Shown: one piece after another, positions 51,539 through 60,002 of the stretch
How positions within the stretch are numbered: position 1 is the stretch's first letter
Layout: each line of letters begins with the position of its first letter
Assembly (NCBI GenBank): GCA_025924315.1
Contig: JAICIO010000001.1
Span: 124,001 to 188,000, forward strand
Origin: Phycisphaerae bacterium
Lineage (GTDB): Bacteria; Planctomycetota; Phycisphaerae; Tepidisphaerales; Tepidisphaeraceae
Length of the DNA stretch: 64,000 nt
Direction of reading: 5' to 3'
Position numbers and translations under genes: made by a program
Notes under the pieces: model-generated
What the model saw: the letters and a program-made list of their open reading frames with translations, nothing else
Told to the model about the DNA's origin: nothing
Databases searched by the model: none

Positions 51539-52324
51539 ATGGATGAGGGTACCGACGGGGATCGAACGGCGACGGCTACTCGGCTGATGAATGAGGCGGC
51601 GGCCGGCAACGAGCGCGCGTCCGCGGAACTGTTGCCGCTGGTTTATGACCAATTGCGCCGGCTCGCGCGCCGCAAGGTGCGAGACGAGCGCGCAGGGCAG
51701 ACGCTGCAAGCGACAGCGTTGGTCCACGAAGCATATCTGCGTTTGGTCGGGCCGCGAGGCGACAAGAAGTGGGACGGGCGGGGACACTTCTTCGCCGCCG
51801 CTGCCGAAGCGATGCGGCGAATTCTCATCGATAACGCGCGACGTCGCGATCGTCTCAAACGCGGTGGGGGCGCGCGGACGACGCGCCTCGACGAAATGCA
51901 GATCACCATCAAAGTCCCCGCCGACGATTTGCTCGCGCTCGATGAAGCGCTGACAAACCTCACTCAGAAGCACCCTGACAAGGCGGAGCTCGTGAAGCTG
52001 CGCTACTTTGCCGGACTGTACGTCATCGGCAGCCTCGATACGCAGGCGGTGATCCGCACAAACGCTGGCGGAAGCTGGTCCACGAGTGACGACTACGCGG
52101 GCGCCGCGGGCACGTCGCTGGCGTACAACGCGTTTACAGTCGACTCCAATGGCAACCTCTACGCCGGGGGGAACGACACGTACAGCGGCGCGCCCCCGAC
52201 GTTCGTCCGCTCCATGTCCGCTCCGGCGCCCGCATCGACTTCAACCGCTACGAGCCTCTTCTCTCAGACGCCGATCGTGTCTCAGACAAACCCGGATCTC
52301 ATAAAAGATGTGATGGGGAGTTGA
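51539..52324 (+). CDS. Chimeric gene: ECF sigma factor lacking region 4 fused to propeller C-terminus
   Basis: 261 residues. Up to the codon ending at 52018 it is a planctomycete-type ECF sigma factor (LLPLVYDQLRRLARRKVRDE; ATALVHEAYLRLVGP; HFFAAAAEAMRRILIDNARR; LVKLRYFAGL). It stops exactly where the sigma-4 helix-turn-helix should begin. From 52019 the frame is homologous to the last ~100 residues of the exported propeller protein at 56308 (IRTNAGGSWS.SDDYAG.AGT; YNAFTVDS.G.LYAGG; PPTFVRSM). It has a GGAGG motif 8 nt before ATG 51539, so it may still be translated. Without region 4 it should not recognise -35 sites. Best read as a deletion scar in a duplicated sigma-kinase-propeller cluster. 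Confidence 0.85.
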   Translation: MDEGTDGDRTATATRLMNEAAAGNERASAELLPLVYDQLRRLARRKVRDERAGQTLQATALVHEAYLRLVGPRGDKKWDGRGHFFAAAAEAMRRILIDNARRRDRLKRGGGARTTRLDEMQITIKVPADDLLALDEALTNLTQKHPDKAELVKLRYFAGLYVIGSLDTQAVIRTNAGGSWSTSDDYAGAAGTSLAYNAFTVDSNGNLYAGGNDTYSGAPPTFVRSMSAPAPASTSTATSLFSQTPIVSQTNPDLIKDVMGS

Positions 52325-52627
52325 TACGCGGCGGACTTCTTATTTTCGGAGCGCGAGCAAAAAGGGCCGGCTATGAAAGCCGGCCCTTTCGCTTGGCGTT
52401 ATGAGCAGCTCCCAGGTTAAAGCAAAGGCCGTCGCGCTTTCGATCGCCTCCGTGACGGCGCCGTTGCGTGGACTCCAGGACCGCACCTTGCCTTCTGGTG
52501 ATAAACCGAAAAAAGGGTTGCGCAGCGTCGATCGTCGCGTAAGATACGCTGCCTCGGAAGCCGGAGATCGTGAAATTGAGCCGATCTCACTCCCGATGGC
52601 GCATTTCTTCGCGGGGCGGTCGAAATC
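52325..52627. other. 303-bp gap between the chimera and the intact sigma gene
   Basis: It contains the palindromic terminator at 52361-52389. The remaining ~240 bp must hold the promoter of the sigma-kinase operon. No clear consensus promoter or repeat is seen, and no Shine-Dalgarno precedes the ATG at 52628. Confidence 0.5.
52361..52389. terminator. Terminator after the chimeric gene (paralogous copy of the one at 57636)
   Basis: AAAGGGCCGGCT (52361-52372) and AGCCGGCCCTTT (52378-52389) form a 12-bp perfect stem with a 5-nt loop. The A-rich left and T-rich right flanks allow function in both directions. The stem is identical to that following the intact propeller gene. Confidence 0.88.
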
Positions 52628-53239
52628 ATGCAGAATCCATCCATCGAAGACGCGGACGCGCGCTGCGCTGCCGTCACGCAACTGCTGAACCAGGCGAAAG
52701 CCGGCGATCGGCAGGCGGCGGGGGATCTCCTTCCGCTCGTCTATGACGAGCTGCGGGCGCTGGCGGCCAAGAAGATGCGGCAGGAGCGCGGCGATCACAC
52801 GCTGCAGGCGACGGCGCTTGTGCACGAGGCATATTTGCGCGTGCTCGGCGGCGCCGACGCCGCGCGCTGGGATGGCCGCTGGCACTTCTTCGCCGCCGCC
52901 GCGCAGGCTATGCGACGCATCCTCGTCGAAAACGCGCGGCAGCGTGGTCGACTCAAACGCGGCGGAGGTGGCGAACGGCTCAACCTCGACGACGTCAATG
53001 TCACCGTCGACCAGCCGCCGGATCATTTGCTTGCGCTCGACGAAGCATTAATCGAATTCGCCCAGAAGCATCCCGCCGAGGCCCGGCTCGTCCAGCTGCG
53101 CTATTTCGCCGGCCTCACGCGCGACCAAGCCGCCGAGGCGCTGGGCATCTCTCCCGCCACTGCCAGTCGAGATTGGGCTTTCGCCCGTGCCTGGCTTTAC
53201 AAGCGCATCACCGAAACGGAGCGGTCGGATGAAGGATGA
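52628..53239 (+). CDS. ECF-type RNA polymerase sigma factor (planctomycete subfamily)
   Basis: 203 residues, complete. Region 2: LLPLVYDELRALAAKKMRQE and ATALVHEAYLRVLGGADAAR; linker: WHFFAAAAQAMRRILVENAR; region 4: RLVQLRYFAGLTRDQAAEAL with 'GISPATASRDWAFARAWLY' as the helix-turn-helix. It belongs to the ECF subfamily that travels with Ser/Thr kinases in planctomycetes and acidobacteria; no anti-sigma gene is adjacent. The kinase gene starts 11 bp before this stop, so the two are translationally coupled, consistent with kinase-controlled sigma activity (known for related ECFs; here inference). Confidence 0.93.
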   Translation: MQNPSIEDADARCAAVTQLLNQAKAGDRQAAGDLLPLVYDELRALAAKKMRQERGDHTLQATALVHEAYLRVLGGADAARWDGRWHFFAAAAQAMRRILVENARQRGRLKRGGGGERLNLDDVNVTVDQPPDHLLALDEALIEFAQKHPAEARLVQLRYFAGLTRDQAAEALGISPATASRDWAFARAWLYKRITETERSDEG

Positions 53240-56198
53240 GAAGGCCATCTTCACAGAAGCCATCGCGATCGCGAACGCCGTCGAGCGCCGAGCCTTCCTG
53301 AACCGCGCGTGTGGTGACGACGCTGAACTGCGCGCACACGTCCAATCGCTGATCGACGCGCACGAGCGCGCTGGCACATTTCTCGAAGCCCCGCCCGCTG
53401 GATTGCAAAACGCACAAACCCATTCGGCAGTCGACCTCGCCGGCACGACCATCGGCCACTACAAACTCCTCGAGCGCATCGGCGAAGGCGGAATGGGCGT
53501 GGTTTACATGGCCGAGCAGATGCGCCCCGTCAAGCGCCGCGTCGCGCTGAAGATCATCAAGCCCGGCCTCGATACGAAACAGGTCATCGCCCGCTTTGAA
53601 GCGGAGCGCCAGGCGCTGGCGATGATGGATCACCCCAACATCGCCAAAGTCTTCGAAGCCGGCACGACCGAAACCGGGCATCCCTATTTTGTGATGGAAC
53701 TCGTCCGCGGGATTCCAATCACCGATTACTGCGATCAGCATCAGCTCACCCCGCGACAGCGCCTCGAACTATTTCTTCCTGTATGCCAGGCCGTTCAGCA
53801 CGCGCATCAGAAGGGGATCATCCACCGCGATCTGAAGCCCAACAACGTGCTGGTGACGCTCGGGGATAACGATAAGCCCGTCCCCAAGGTGATCGACTTC
53901 GGCATCGCCAAAGCCACCGGCGAGCAGCGTCTGACCGACCGGACGCTCTTCACCGAGTTCCGGCAGCTCATCGGCACGCCGCTCTACATGAGCCCCGAGC
54001 AGGCCGAGATGAGCCAACTCACCGATGTCGACACACGAAGTGACGTCTATAGCCTCGGTGTGCTGCTGTACGAGCTTCTCACTGGTACAACTCCATTCGA
54101 CAAGCAGCGCCTCGCCAAGGCCGCTTACGACGAAGTCCGCCGCATCATCCGCGAAGAGGAGCCGCCGCGGCCAAGCACGAGACTGAGCACGATGGGCGAC
54201 GTGCTCACTACCGTCTCCGCGCAGCGCCAAACCGATCCGAAGAAGCTCAGCCAGACGGTCCGCGGCGAGCTGGACTGGATCGTCATGAAGGCGCTGGAGA
54301 AGGAGCGTTCGCGGCGATACGAGACCGCGATCGGCCTTGCGCACGATGTCGGACGATATCTCGCCGACCAGCCGGTCGAGGCCTGCCCGCCATCACGGAT
54401 GTATCGATTGAGGAAATTTGCCCGCCGGAATAGGCCCCTGCTAGCGACGGTGGCCGTCATCGCCATCGTGCTGATCGTCGCCACCGTATTCAGTTCCTGG
54501 CAAGCGGTGCGCGCCACCCGCGCGCGCATCGAGGCCGGTCGCGAGGCGGATAAGCAGAAGGCGATCAATGATTTCCTGCAGGACATGCTCCAGTCCGCCA
54601 ATCCGTATGCCACCAGCTTAAGCGAGCCGTACAAGGGGAAGGACGTGACGGTGCTTCAGGCGATTGGTGGCGCCGTTCGCAGGATCGACGAGGGAGCGCT
54701 AAAGGATCGACCCGAAATAGAGGCGGCTGTGCGCGACACCATCGGCGAGACTTATTCCAGCCTGGGGGAACGAATACTCGCGCAAGCACAACAACGCGAG
54801 GCGCTGCGGCTCGCTCGGCAGGTCTATGGGCCCGAGCATCCTGTCGTAGCGCAGGACATGCTCGACCTCGGACATACTCTTTTTTTGGTCGGCGGCCGAG
54901 CGGAAGCCGGGCCACTCCTGCGGCAAGGGCTGGCGATGCAGCGCAAGTTTCTCGACGAGAAGGACCCGCGATTGGTTGAGAGTCTTCGTCGCTTCTGCCA
55001 GTTGTTGCTCAGCGAAGATGCCGACGCTGAGGCCGAAAAAGTCGCGCGTGAGATCATTCGTATCGATCCGCGGGCAACCTCGGCATTGGTTGAGGTACTG
55101 GCACAACAGCACCGATGTGCGGAGGCTGAGTCGGTTTACCGCCAACTGCTGACCTCCACCGAACAGGAGAACGGAGCGGATCACGTACGCACTCGCCAAA
55201 CACTGATGGGCCTTGCGCAGGTGCTGGACGCGGAAGATAAGCTTCCGGAAGCGGAAGCGATGTATCGCCGGGGACTGGAACTATCGCAGCGGCTGCGGTT
55301 CACGGACGATCCCACATATATCTGTATGGAATTAAACCTGGGGGACGTGCTGAGAGAGCAGGGGAAGATTGATGACGCGAACGTACATTACCGTCGCGGG
55401 TTGAAATGTGCCGTCACGCATCCCTCCAGGCAACACCTACCTATTCGACTCGCCGAGATTCTGCGCGCGCAGGGTCTAGCGACCGAAGCCGATGCCGCCC
55501 TGCGCCACCTCATTGCGACTTTTACCGAAGCAATTCGCGCCGAGCCCAAGATAACGCAATTGTGGATTGGTCGCGCGATGTGCTACAGGGCGCTTGCGGA
55601 GTACACAGAAGCCGTAGCGGATTGCACAAAGGCGGTAGAGTTAGAGCCAGGCGACTGGGCAACATGGAGCCATCGGGCCAGCGTTTATGCCCTTTCCGGC
55701 CATCCGGAGTTGGCCGAGGCTGATATCGCCAAAGCCATGGAGCACGCAGATCAGAACGCTGTGGCGTACAACGATCTGGCATGGATCATGGCGGCGGAGC
55801 CGTCACTCTTCGCGAGAAATCCGAAGTTGGCCATGGAGCTTGCGGAGCGATCCTCCTCGCTTGCGCCAAACAGCGGGAGCCATTGGAATACACTTGGACT
55901 TGCGCTCTACCGCGCGGGGGATTACGTCAAGGCAATTGATGCGCTGACGCGCTCGCTTCAGCTTCAGAAAGGCGACGACTTCAGTTGGGACGCCTTCTTT
56001 CTCGCCATGGCCCGCTGGCGCTTGGGCCATAAGGACGAAGCCCGAAATTGGTACAGCCAAGCCGTGCAATGGATGGACAAGCACGAGCCGGGGAAAGCGG
56101 AATTGACTCGCTTCCGCGACGAGGCCTCACAGCTTCTGCAGCTTCCTCTTTCTGCAACCACTCCCACCACGATCAGCGCCCCAGCATCGCGGCCCTAG
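53229..56198 (+). CDS. Transmembrane Ser/Thr protein kinase with C-terminal TPRs
   Basis: 989 residues from ATG 53229. Kinase domain about residues 78-370: 'ERIGEGGMGVVYMAEQM' (Gly loop), VALKIIKPG (Lys), IIHRDLKPNNVLV (catalytic loop), KVIDFGIAKA (DFG), GTPLYMSPEQAE (activation segment) and RSDVYSLGVLLYELLTGTTP. One TM helix, LLATVAVIAIVLIVATVFSS (about residue 415), separates it from a ~550-residue outer region with many TPR hairpins (AYNDLAWIMAAEP; TQLWIGRAMCYRALAEYTEA). The N-terminal ~75 residues form a helical segment seen in sigma-linked kinases. It is likely a sensor kinase acting on the upstream sigma factor. Confidence 0.95.
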   Translation: MKDEKAIFTEAIAIANAVERRAFLNRACGDDAELRAHVQSLIDAHERAGTFLEAPPAGLQNAQTHSAVDLAGTTIGHYKLLERIGEGGMGVVYMAEQMRPVKRRVALKIIKPGLDTKQVIARFEAERQALAMMDHPNIAKVFEAGTTETGHPYFVMELVRGIPITDYCDQHQLTPRQRLELFLPVCQAVQHAHQKGIIHRDLKPNNVLVTLGDNDKPVPKVIDFGIAKATGEQRLTDRTLFTEFRQLIGTPLYMSPEQAEMSQLTDVDTRSDVYSLGVLLYELLTGTTPFDKQRLAKAAYDEVRRIIREEEPPRPSTRLSTMGDVLTTVSAQRQTDPKKLSQTVRGELDWIVMKALEKERSRRYETAIGLAHDVGRYLADQPVEACPPSRMYRLRKFARRNRPLLATVAVIAIVLIVATVFSSWQAVRATRARIEAGREADKQKAINDFLQDMLQSANPYATSLSEPYKGKDVTVLQAIGGAVRRIDEGALKDRPEIEAAVRDTIGETYSSLGERILAQAQQREALRLARQVYGPEHPVVAQDMLDLGHTLFLVGGRAEAGPLLRQGLAMQRKFLDEKDPRLVESLRRFCQLLLSEDADAEAEKVAREIIRIDPRATSALVEVLAQQHRCAEAESVYRQLLTSTEQENGADHVRTRQTLMGLAQVLDAEDKLPEAEAMYRRGLELSQRLRFTDDPTYICMELNLGDVLREQGKIDDANVHYRRGLKCAVTHPSRQHLPIRLAEILRAQGLATEADAALRHLIATFTEAIRAEPKITQLWIGRAMCYRALAEYTEAVADCTKAVELEPGDWATWSHRASVYALSGHPELAEADIAKAMEHADQNAVAYNDLAWIMAAEPSLFARNPKLAMELAERSSSLAPNSGSHWNTLGLALYRAGDYVKAIDALTRSLQLQKGDDFSWDAFFLAMARWRLGHKDEARNWYSQAVQWMDKHEPGKAELTRFRDEASQLLQLPLSATTPTTISAPASRP

Positions 56199-56307
56199 CG
56201 CATCCGCACAAATCCTGCCCTTCCGCTGAACGTCTTTCGATAATTTCTTTGAGTCCAAACGCTCGCCGACGGCGCATTCACTGTGGGCTAACTCAAAGGA
56301 GCATCAC

Positions 56308-57603
56308 ATGAACTCGTCTGTCGCTAAGGCGCGCCGATCCCGCTCATTCCTACTTGTCGAAACGCTGGAGGGTCGCCGTCTTATGTCAGGTTGGACGACC
56401 GTTGATACCGACGCGAACAGCTACGAGCTCACGGGCATGGCCGCCGACAAGGCCGGCAGCGTCTATGCCGTTGGTGCGGACAACAGCAACAACGCCAACC
56501 TGCGGCAAGAGAGCGGCGGTGTGTGGAGCACCGCGCTGACGATCGCAGATGGCGGAGTGACGGAATTCAACTCGGTCGCCACCGATTCGGCTGGCGATGT
56601 ATTCATCGCCGGCAGCGTGCAGGGTAATACCAGCGGCATCGCAACGATCTGGGAACGGCATTCCGGACAGAGCGGGTTGATTGTCGTCGATAGCCTTGCC
56701 AGTGCGGAGTACAAAAGCATCACCACCGATGCCGCAGGCGATGTGTTTGCCACTGGCACGCAGACGATTACAACAACGTCGCGCGGCAAGGCCACTACGA
56801 CGCAATATGGCATCGTCAGGAAGCTGACGGCTGCTAACGGCAGTTTCGTCGCCAGCACCAGTTCGCTCGGTACGTCGGTTGCCCTCACCGACATCACCGT
56901 GATCGTCACTGGCACTGCGACGGGCGCATACGCTGTCGGCACTTCCAGTTCGAACTACTGGAACGTCTTCAAGAGCAGCAATGGCGGTGGAAGCTGGTCG
57001 CTCGTGGACCAATTCCGCTACGATCCGGGCTACGGCTCAAGCGCCTGCGCCGTTACGGGCGACGCCGCAGGCAACATTTACGTCGGCGGACTTGGTCAAA
57101 CAGCAGTCGCCACAGGTTATTCCCGCACCGGCAAACCCATCTACGCCACGCGAAACCATTGGATTGTGCGCAAGAGCTTCGGCGGCAATAGCGGTTCGTG
57201 GTCTGTCAATGATGATTATCTTCCGTCCGGCGATAGTGAGGCTTCCCCTTTGGCGATGGGGGCGGATCTCGGCGGGTCCATCTACGTTGTCGGCTATGCC
57301 GGCACTAGCCTCAACGCCACGCACGCAATCATTCGTACCAATGCTGGAGGAAGCTGGTCCCCGACCAGCGACGACTACGCCGGTCCGGCCGGCACCGCAT
57401 TCGCGTACAACGCATTCACGGTGGATTCAACGGGCACCCTATATGCGGGCGGCGATGATATGGCCAACGCGGTTCCTCCTACCTTCGTGCGGTCGATGCC
57501 CGGCGCAGCCCCGGCAACCATTTTGACGAGCAGTCCGTTCTCTCAAACGGCGATCGCGCTTAATGCGACCTCCAATCTGGTGGCGGATGTGATCGGAAAC
57601 TGA
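56308..57603 (+). CDS. Exported beta-propeller-like protein with LEPR-XLL-like N-terminus
   Basis: 431 residues. Residues ~15-28 read LLVETLEGRRLMSG, close to the planctomycete LEPR-XLL export/anchor signature (LE.R.lLs). The body is made of short SBBP/propeller-type repeats (GMAADKAGSVYAVGADNSN; SVATDSAGDVFIAGSVQG; SITTDAAGDVFATGTQ; FTVDSTGTLYAGGDD). There are no enzymatic residues. It follows the kinase by 110 bp and is probably the effector or surface partner of the sigma-kinase pair. Its C-terminal ~100 residues recur in the chimeric gene at 51539. Confidence 0.75.
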   Translation: MNSSVAKARRSRSFLLVETLEGRRLMSGWTTVDTDANSYELTGMAADKAGSVYAVGADNSNNANLRQESGGVWSTALTIADGGVTEFNSVATDSAGDVFIAGSVQGNTSGIATIWERHSGQSGLIVVDSLASAEYKSITTDAAGDVFATGTQTITTTSRGKATTTQYGIVRKLTAANGSFVASTSSLGTSVALTDITVIVTGTATGAYAVGTSSSNYWNVFKSSNGGGSWSLVDQFRYDPGYGSSACAVTGDAAGNIYVGGLGQTAVATGYSRTGKPIYATRNHWIVRKSFGGNSGSWSVNDDYLPSGDSEASPLAMGADLGGSIYVVGYAGTSLNATHAIIRTNAGGSWSPTSDDYAGPAGTAFAYNAFTVDSTGTLYAGGDDMANAVPPTFVRSMPGAAPATILTSSPFSQTAIALNATSNLVADVIGN

Positions 57604-57635
57604 ACAATGATCATTTGTCTAATGGGAGACGCAAA

Positions 57636-57664
57636 AAAGGGCCGGCTATGGCAGCCGGCCCTTT
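57636..57664. terminator. Bidirectional terminator between propeller gene and response regulator
   Basis: AAAGGGCCGGCT (57636-57647) and AGCCGGCCCTTT (57653-57664) with a 5-nt loop. The A6 run on the left reads as T6 on the minus strand, making a strong terminator for the response-regulator gene and a weaker one for the propeller gene. Confidence 0.9.
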
Positions 57665-57687
57665 CTGTCTCAATTTGCCTTCGAAGC

Positions 57688-58275
57688 TTAGTACACGACC
57701 GCGGTCGCGTCTTCGATCGCTTCGATGACCTGGCGGACGTGGAACGGCTTGCGGAGATATCCGTCGAAGCCGCCGGTGCCGAGCAAGCCCTTGCTCTCGT
57801 CTTCGGTCATCTTGCCGCTCATGGCGATGACCTTGGTCAGTTGAAGGTCGGCATTGCTTTTCACCTGGCGTGCCACTTCACGACCGTCGATGTCGCGCAG
57901 GTGCATGTCGAGCAGGATGACGTGCGGACGGAACTTCTCGGCCGTCACACCCGCGGCGAAGCCACCCTTGGCGACTTCGACTTCGTACTTCGCCTCGTCC
58001 TCGAGAATCTTCTCGAGCACTTCGACGATGTCCTGCTCGTCGTCCACGATCATGACCCGCGTGCAGCCGGTCATCAGACCATTGAGCGGCATGCCGTGCT
58101 GCTTCATGAAGCGGATAAGCTGATTGAGGGGGATACGACGATCCTTGCTGCCTGGAATGCGATAGCCGTGCAGCGCGCCGGAGTCGAACCACTTGCTGAC
58201 CGTGCGCGGCGCGACGTTGCAGATCTTGGCAACTTCGCCCGTCGTGAGAACGTCTTTAACTTTCGTAGCGCTCAT
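57688..58275 (-). CDS. Response regulator with N-terminal excisionase/MerR-type HTH and C-terminal receiver
   Basis: 195 residues from ATG 58275. Residues ~8-60 form a Xis/MerR-like winged HTH (DVLTTGEVAKICNVAPRTVS, KWFDSGALHGYRIPGSKDRR). Residues ~72-190 form a receiver domain: VMIVDDEQDIVEVLEKIL, phosphoacceptor Asp123 in ILLDMHLRDIDG, the Ser of IAMSGK and the Lys of YLRKPF. The DNA-binding domain is in front of the receiver, the reverse of OmpR/NarL regulators. No sensor kinase is adjacent. It is divergent from the glycosyltransferase at 58521. The first of two close ATGs (58281) is an alternative start. Confidence 0.9.
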   Translation of the reverse strand: MSATKVKDVLTTGEVAKICNVAPRTVSKWFDSGALHGYRIPGSKDRRIPLNQLIRFMKQHGMPLNGLMTGCTRVMIVDDEQDIVEVLEKILEDEAKYEVEVAKGGFAAGVTAEKFRPHVILLDMHLRDIDGREVARQVKSNADLQLTKVIAMSGKMTEDESKGLLGTGGFDGYLRKPFHVRQVIEAIEDATAVVY

Positions 58276-58520
58276 GTGCATTTCTCCCGACAACAGCCGG
58301 CGTGCCGTTGACAACACTTATATCGACTCGCCGAGTAACTGCTTTAGAACGTGTGCGCAGTTTTTGCCGCACGGTCGGGAACTACTGTAGTACGCATTCT
58401 TATCGGTCTGATGTGACGCCCGAGGCCGTATTGATCGCTGATTTGCCCCGCAATTGCAAGCTTTAATCCGATAATCAGCCGCGTCGAAAACTGCTTTCGG
58501 CGCGGTTATCATGCCGCCCC

Positions 58521-59897
58521 ATGCATGTCATGTACGTTCATCAGAACTTCCCGGCCCAGTTTGGCCACATCGCGCACCATCTTGTCGACAAGCTGAAGTG
58601 GCGCTGCACGTTCGTCAGTGAAACGCCCGGCGGAACGGTCGGTGGAATCGAGAAGATTCAATACAAAACTCTCGGCGGCGCGACTAAGCAAAACCACTTC
58701 TGCTCGCGAACATTTGAGAACACGATCTGGCATTGCGACGGCGTCTACCGCGCCCTCAAGGCTCGACCGGACATTAAACCGGATCTCATCATCGGCCACA
58801 GTGGATTCGGCAGCACGCTCTTCCTCCGCGAATTGTATCCAGACGTGCCGGTCATCAACTTCTTTGAGTACTACTACATCCCGCACGACCCCGACAGCGA
58901 CATGGATTTCCGCAAGGATCTCGGCTGGCAGATCCCGGAGATGAAGTATCTCCGCTCGCGCTGCCGGAACTCGATGATCCTGCTCGATCTGCAGAACTGC
59001 CAGATCGGCTACACACCGACGAACTTTCAGCGATCGAAATTCCCCACCGAGTACGAAGCAAAGATCCGCGTGATCTTCGACGGCGTCGACCGAGAGGTAT
59101 ACCACGGCTATGACGAGACGTTGCGTGCGCCCGTTGGTCAGCGCAAGACTCGAAGGTTTAACAACGTCGATATTGGACCCGACACACGCCTCATCACGTA
59201 CGTCAGCCGCGGATTTGAAAGTATGCGCGGCTTCGACATCTTCATGCGCAGCGCCAAGCTGATCTATGAGCAGTATCCGGATGTGAAGTTCCTCGTGATC
59301 GGCACGGATCGCATCGCTTACGGCGGCGACGAGACGTACCTCGAAGGCAAGTCGTTCAAAGATTGGGTGCTGTCGCGCGACAACTACGACATGTCGAAGT
59401 TCGCGTTCCTCGGCCGGCTCAATCCGCCCGAGCTCGGCCGCGTGCTCGCATCGTCCGATCTGCACATGTACCTCACCGTTCCGTTCGTTTTGAGCTGGAG
59501 CATGATGGATGCGATGAGCTGTGGCGCAGTCGTGCTCGGGTCAGCGACATCACCCGTGAAAGAGATGATCCGCGATGGTGAGAACGGCCTGCTGGCTGAC
59601 TTCTTCAATCCGGAAGAATTCGCGGCGAAGGCGTTGCCGGTGTTGAAAGACCCGGATGCCTTCCGCCCGCTCGGTCGCGCCGCGGAGCACATGATCCGCG
59701 AGCAGTACAGCCTCGACGCCGTCTTACCGAAAATGCTCGCGCTCTACGAGGAAGCGAAGAACACGCCGATCAATCAGCCGATGCCCGACCCCGCCATGAA
59801 GGCGCCGGATGCGCCGGTGGTGGTTCAACCGACGCGCACCATTCCCGGCGTCGTGACCGCGGTCCGACCGAAGGGCAAATCACCGTTTCGTGGATGA
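58521..59897 (+). CDS. GT4-family glycosyltransferase
   Basis: 458 residues. The N-domain starts HVMYVHQNFPAQFGHIAHHL and has HFCSRTFENTIWHCDGVYRA and DLIIGHSGFGSTLFLRELYP. The C-domain carries ITYVSRGFESMRGFDIFMRS, KFAFLGRLNPPELGRVLASS and the acidic E-x7-E-like region SPVKEMIRDGENGLLADFFN. This is a GT-B fold retaining transferase of the GT4 type, probably for exopolysaccharide or cell-envelope glycan; the acceptor is unknown. The Pro-rich C-terminal 50 residues (PAMKAPDAPVVVQPT) look disordered. Confidence 0.88.
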   Translation: MHVMYVHQNFPAQFGHIAHHLVDKLKWRCTFVSETPGGTVGGIEKIQYKTLGGATKQNHFCSRTFENTIWHCDGVYRALKARPDIKPDLIIGHSGFGSTLFLRELYPDVPVINFFEYYYIPHDPDSDMDFRKDLGWQIPEMKYLRSRCRNSMILLDLQNCQIGYTPTNFQRSKFPTEYEAKIRVIFDGVDREVYHGYDETLRAPVGQRKTRRFNNVDIGPDTRLITYVSRGFESMRGFDIFMRSAKLIYEQYPDVKFLVIGTDRIAYGGDETYLEGKSFKDWVLSRDNYDMSKFAFLGRLNPPELGRVLASSDLHMYLTVPFVLSWSMMDAMSCGAVVLGSATSPVKEMIRDGENGLLADFFNPEEFAAKALPVLKDPDAFRPLGRAAEHMIREQYSLDAVLPKMLALYEEAKNTPINQPMPDPAMKAPDAPVVVQPTRTIPGVVTAVRPKGKSPFRG

Positions 59898-59949
59898 GCG
59901 GCCCGGAAGAAGTGCAATCGTGACACGGCTTTTCTAAGCCATGCATTCC

Positions 59950-59975
59950 CCGCACGAGCTGGAAAGCCCGTGCCA
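59950..59975. repeat. Degenerate half-copy of family A palindrome
   Basis: GCACGAGCTGGAAAGCCCGTGC corresponds to one arm (GCACGGGCTNNNAGCCCGTGC) of the repeat at 5236-5305, with substitutions (quoted here as a pattern). It lies between the convergent glycosyltransferase and ketosynthase genes. Confidence 0.65.
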
Positions 59976-60002
59976 CCAGCACAGCTTTTTTCCCCAAAAT
60001 TC

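Noticed and set aside
52340-53026. 228-codon minus-strand frame opposite the intact sigma factor
   Set aside because: Antisense shadow; the same kind of frame appears opposite the chimeric sigma gene because the two are paralogous.
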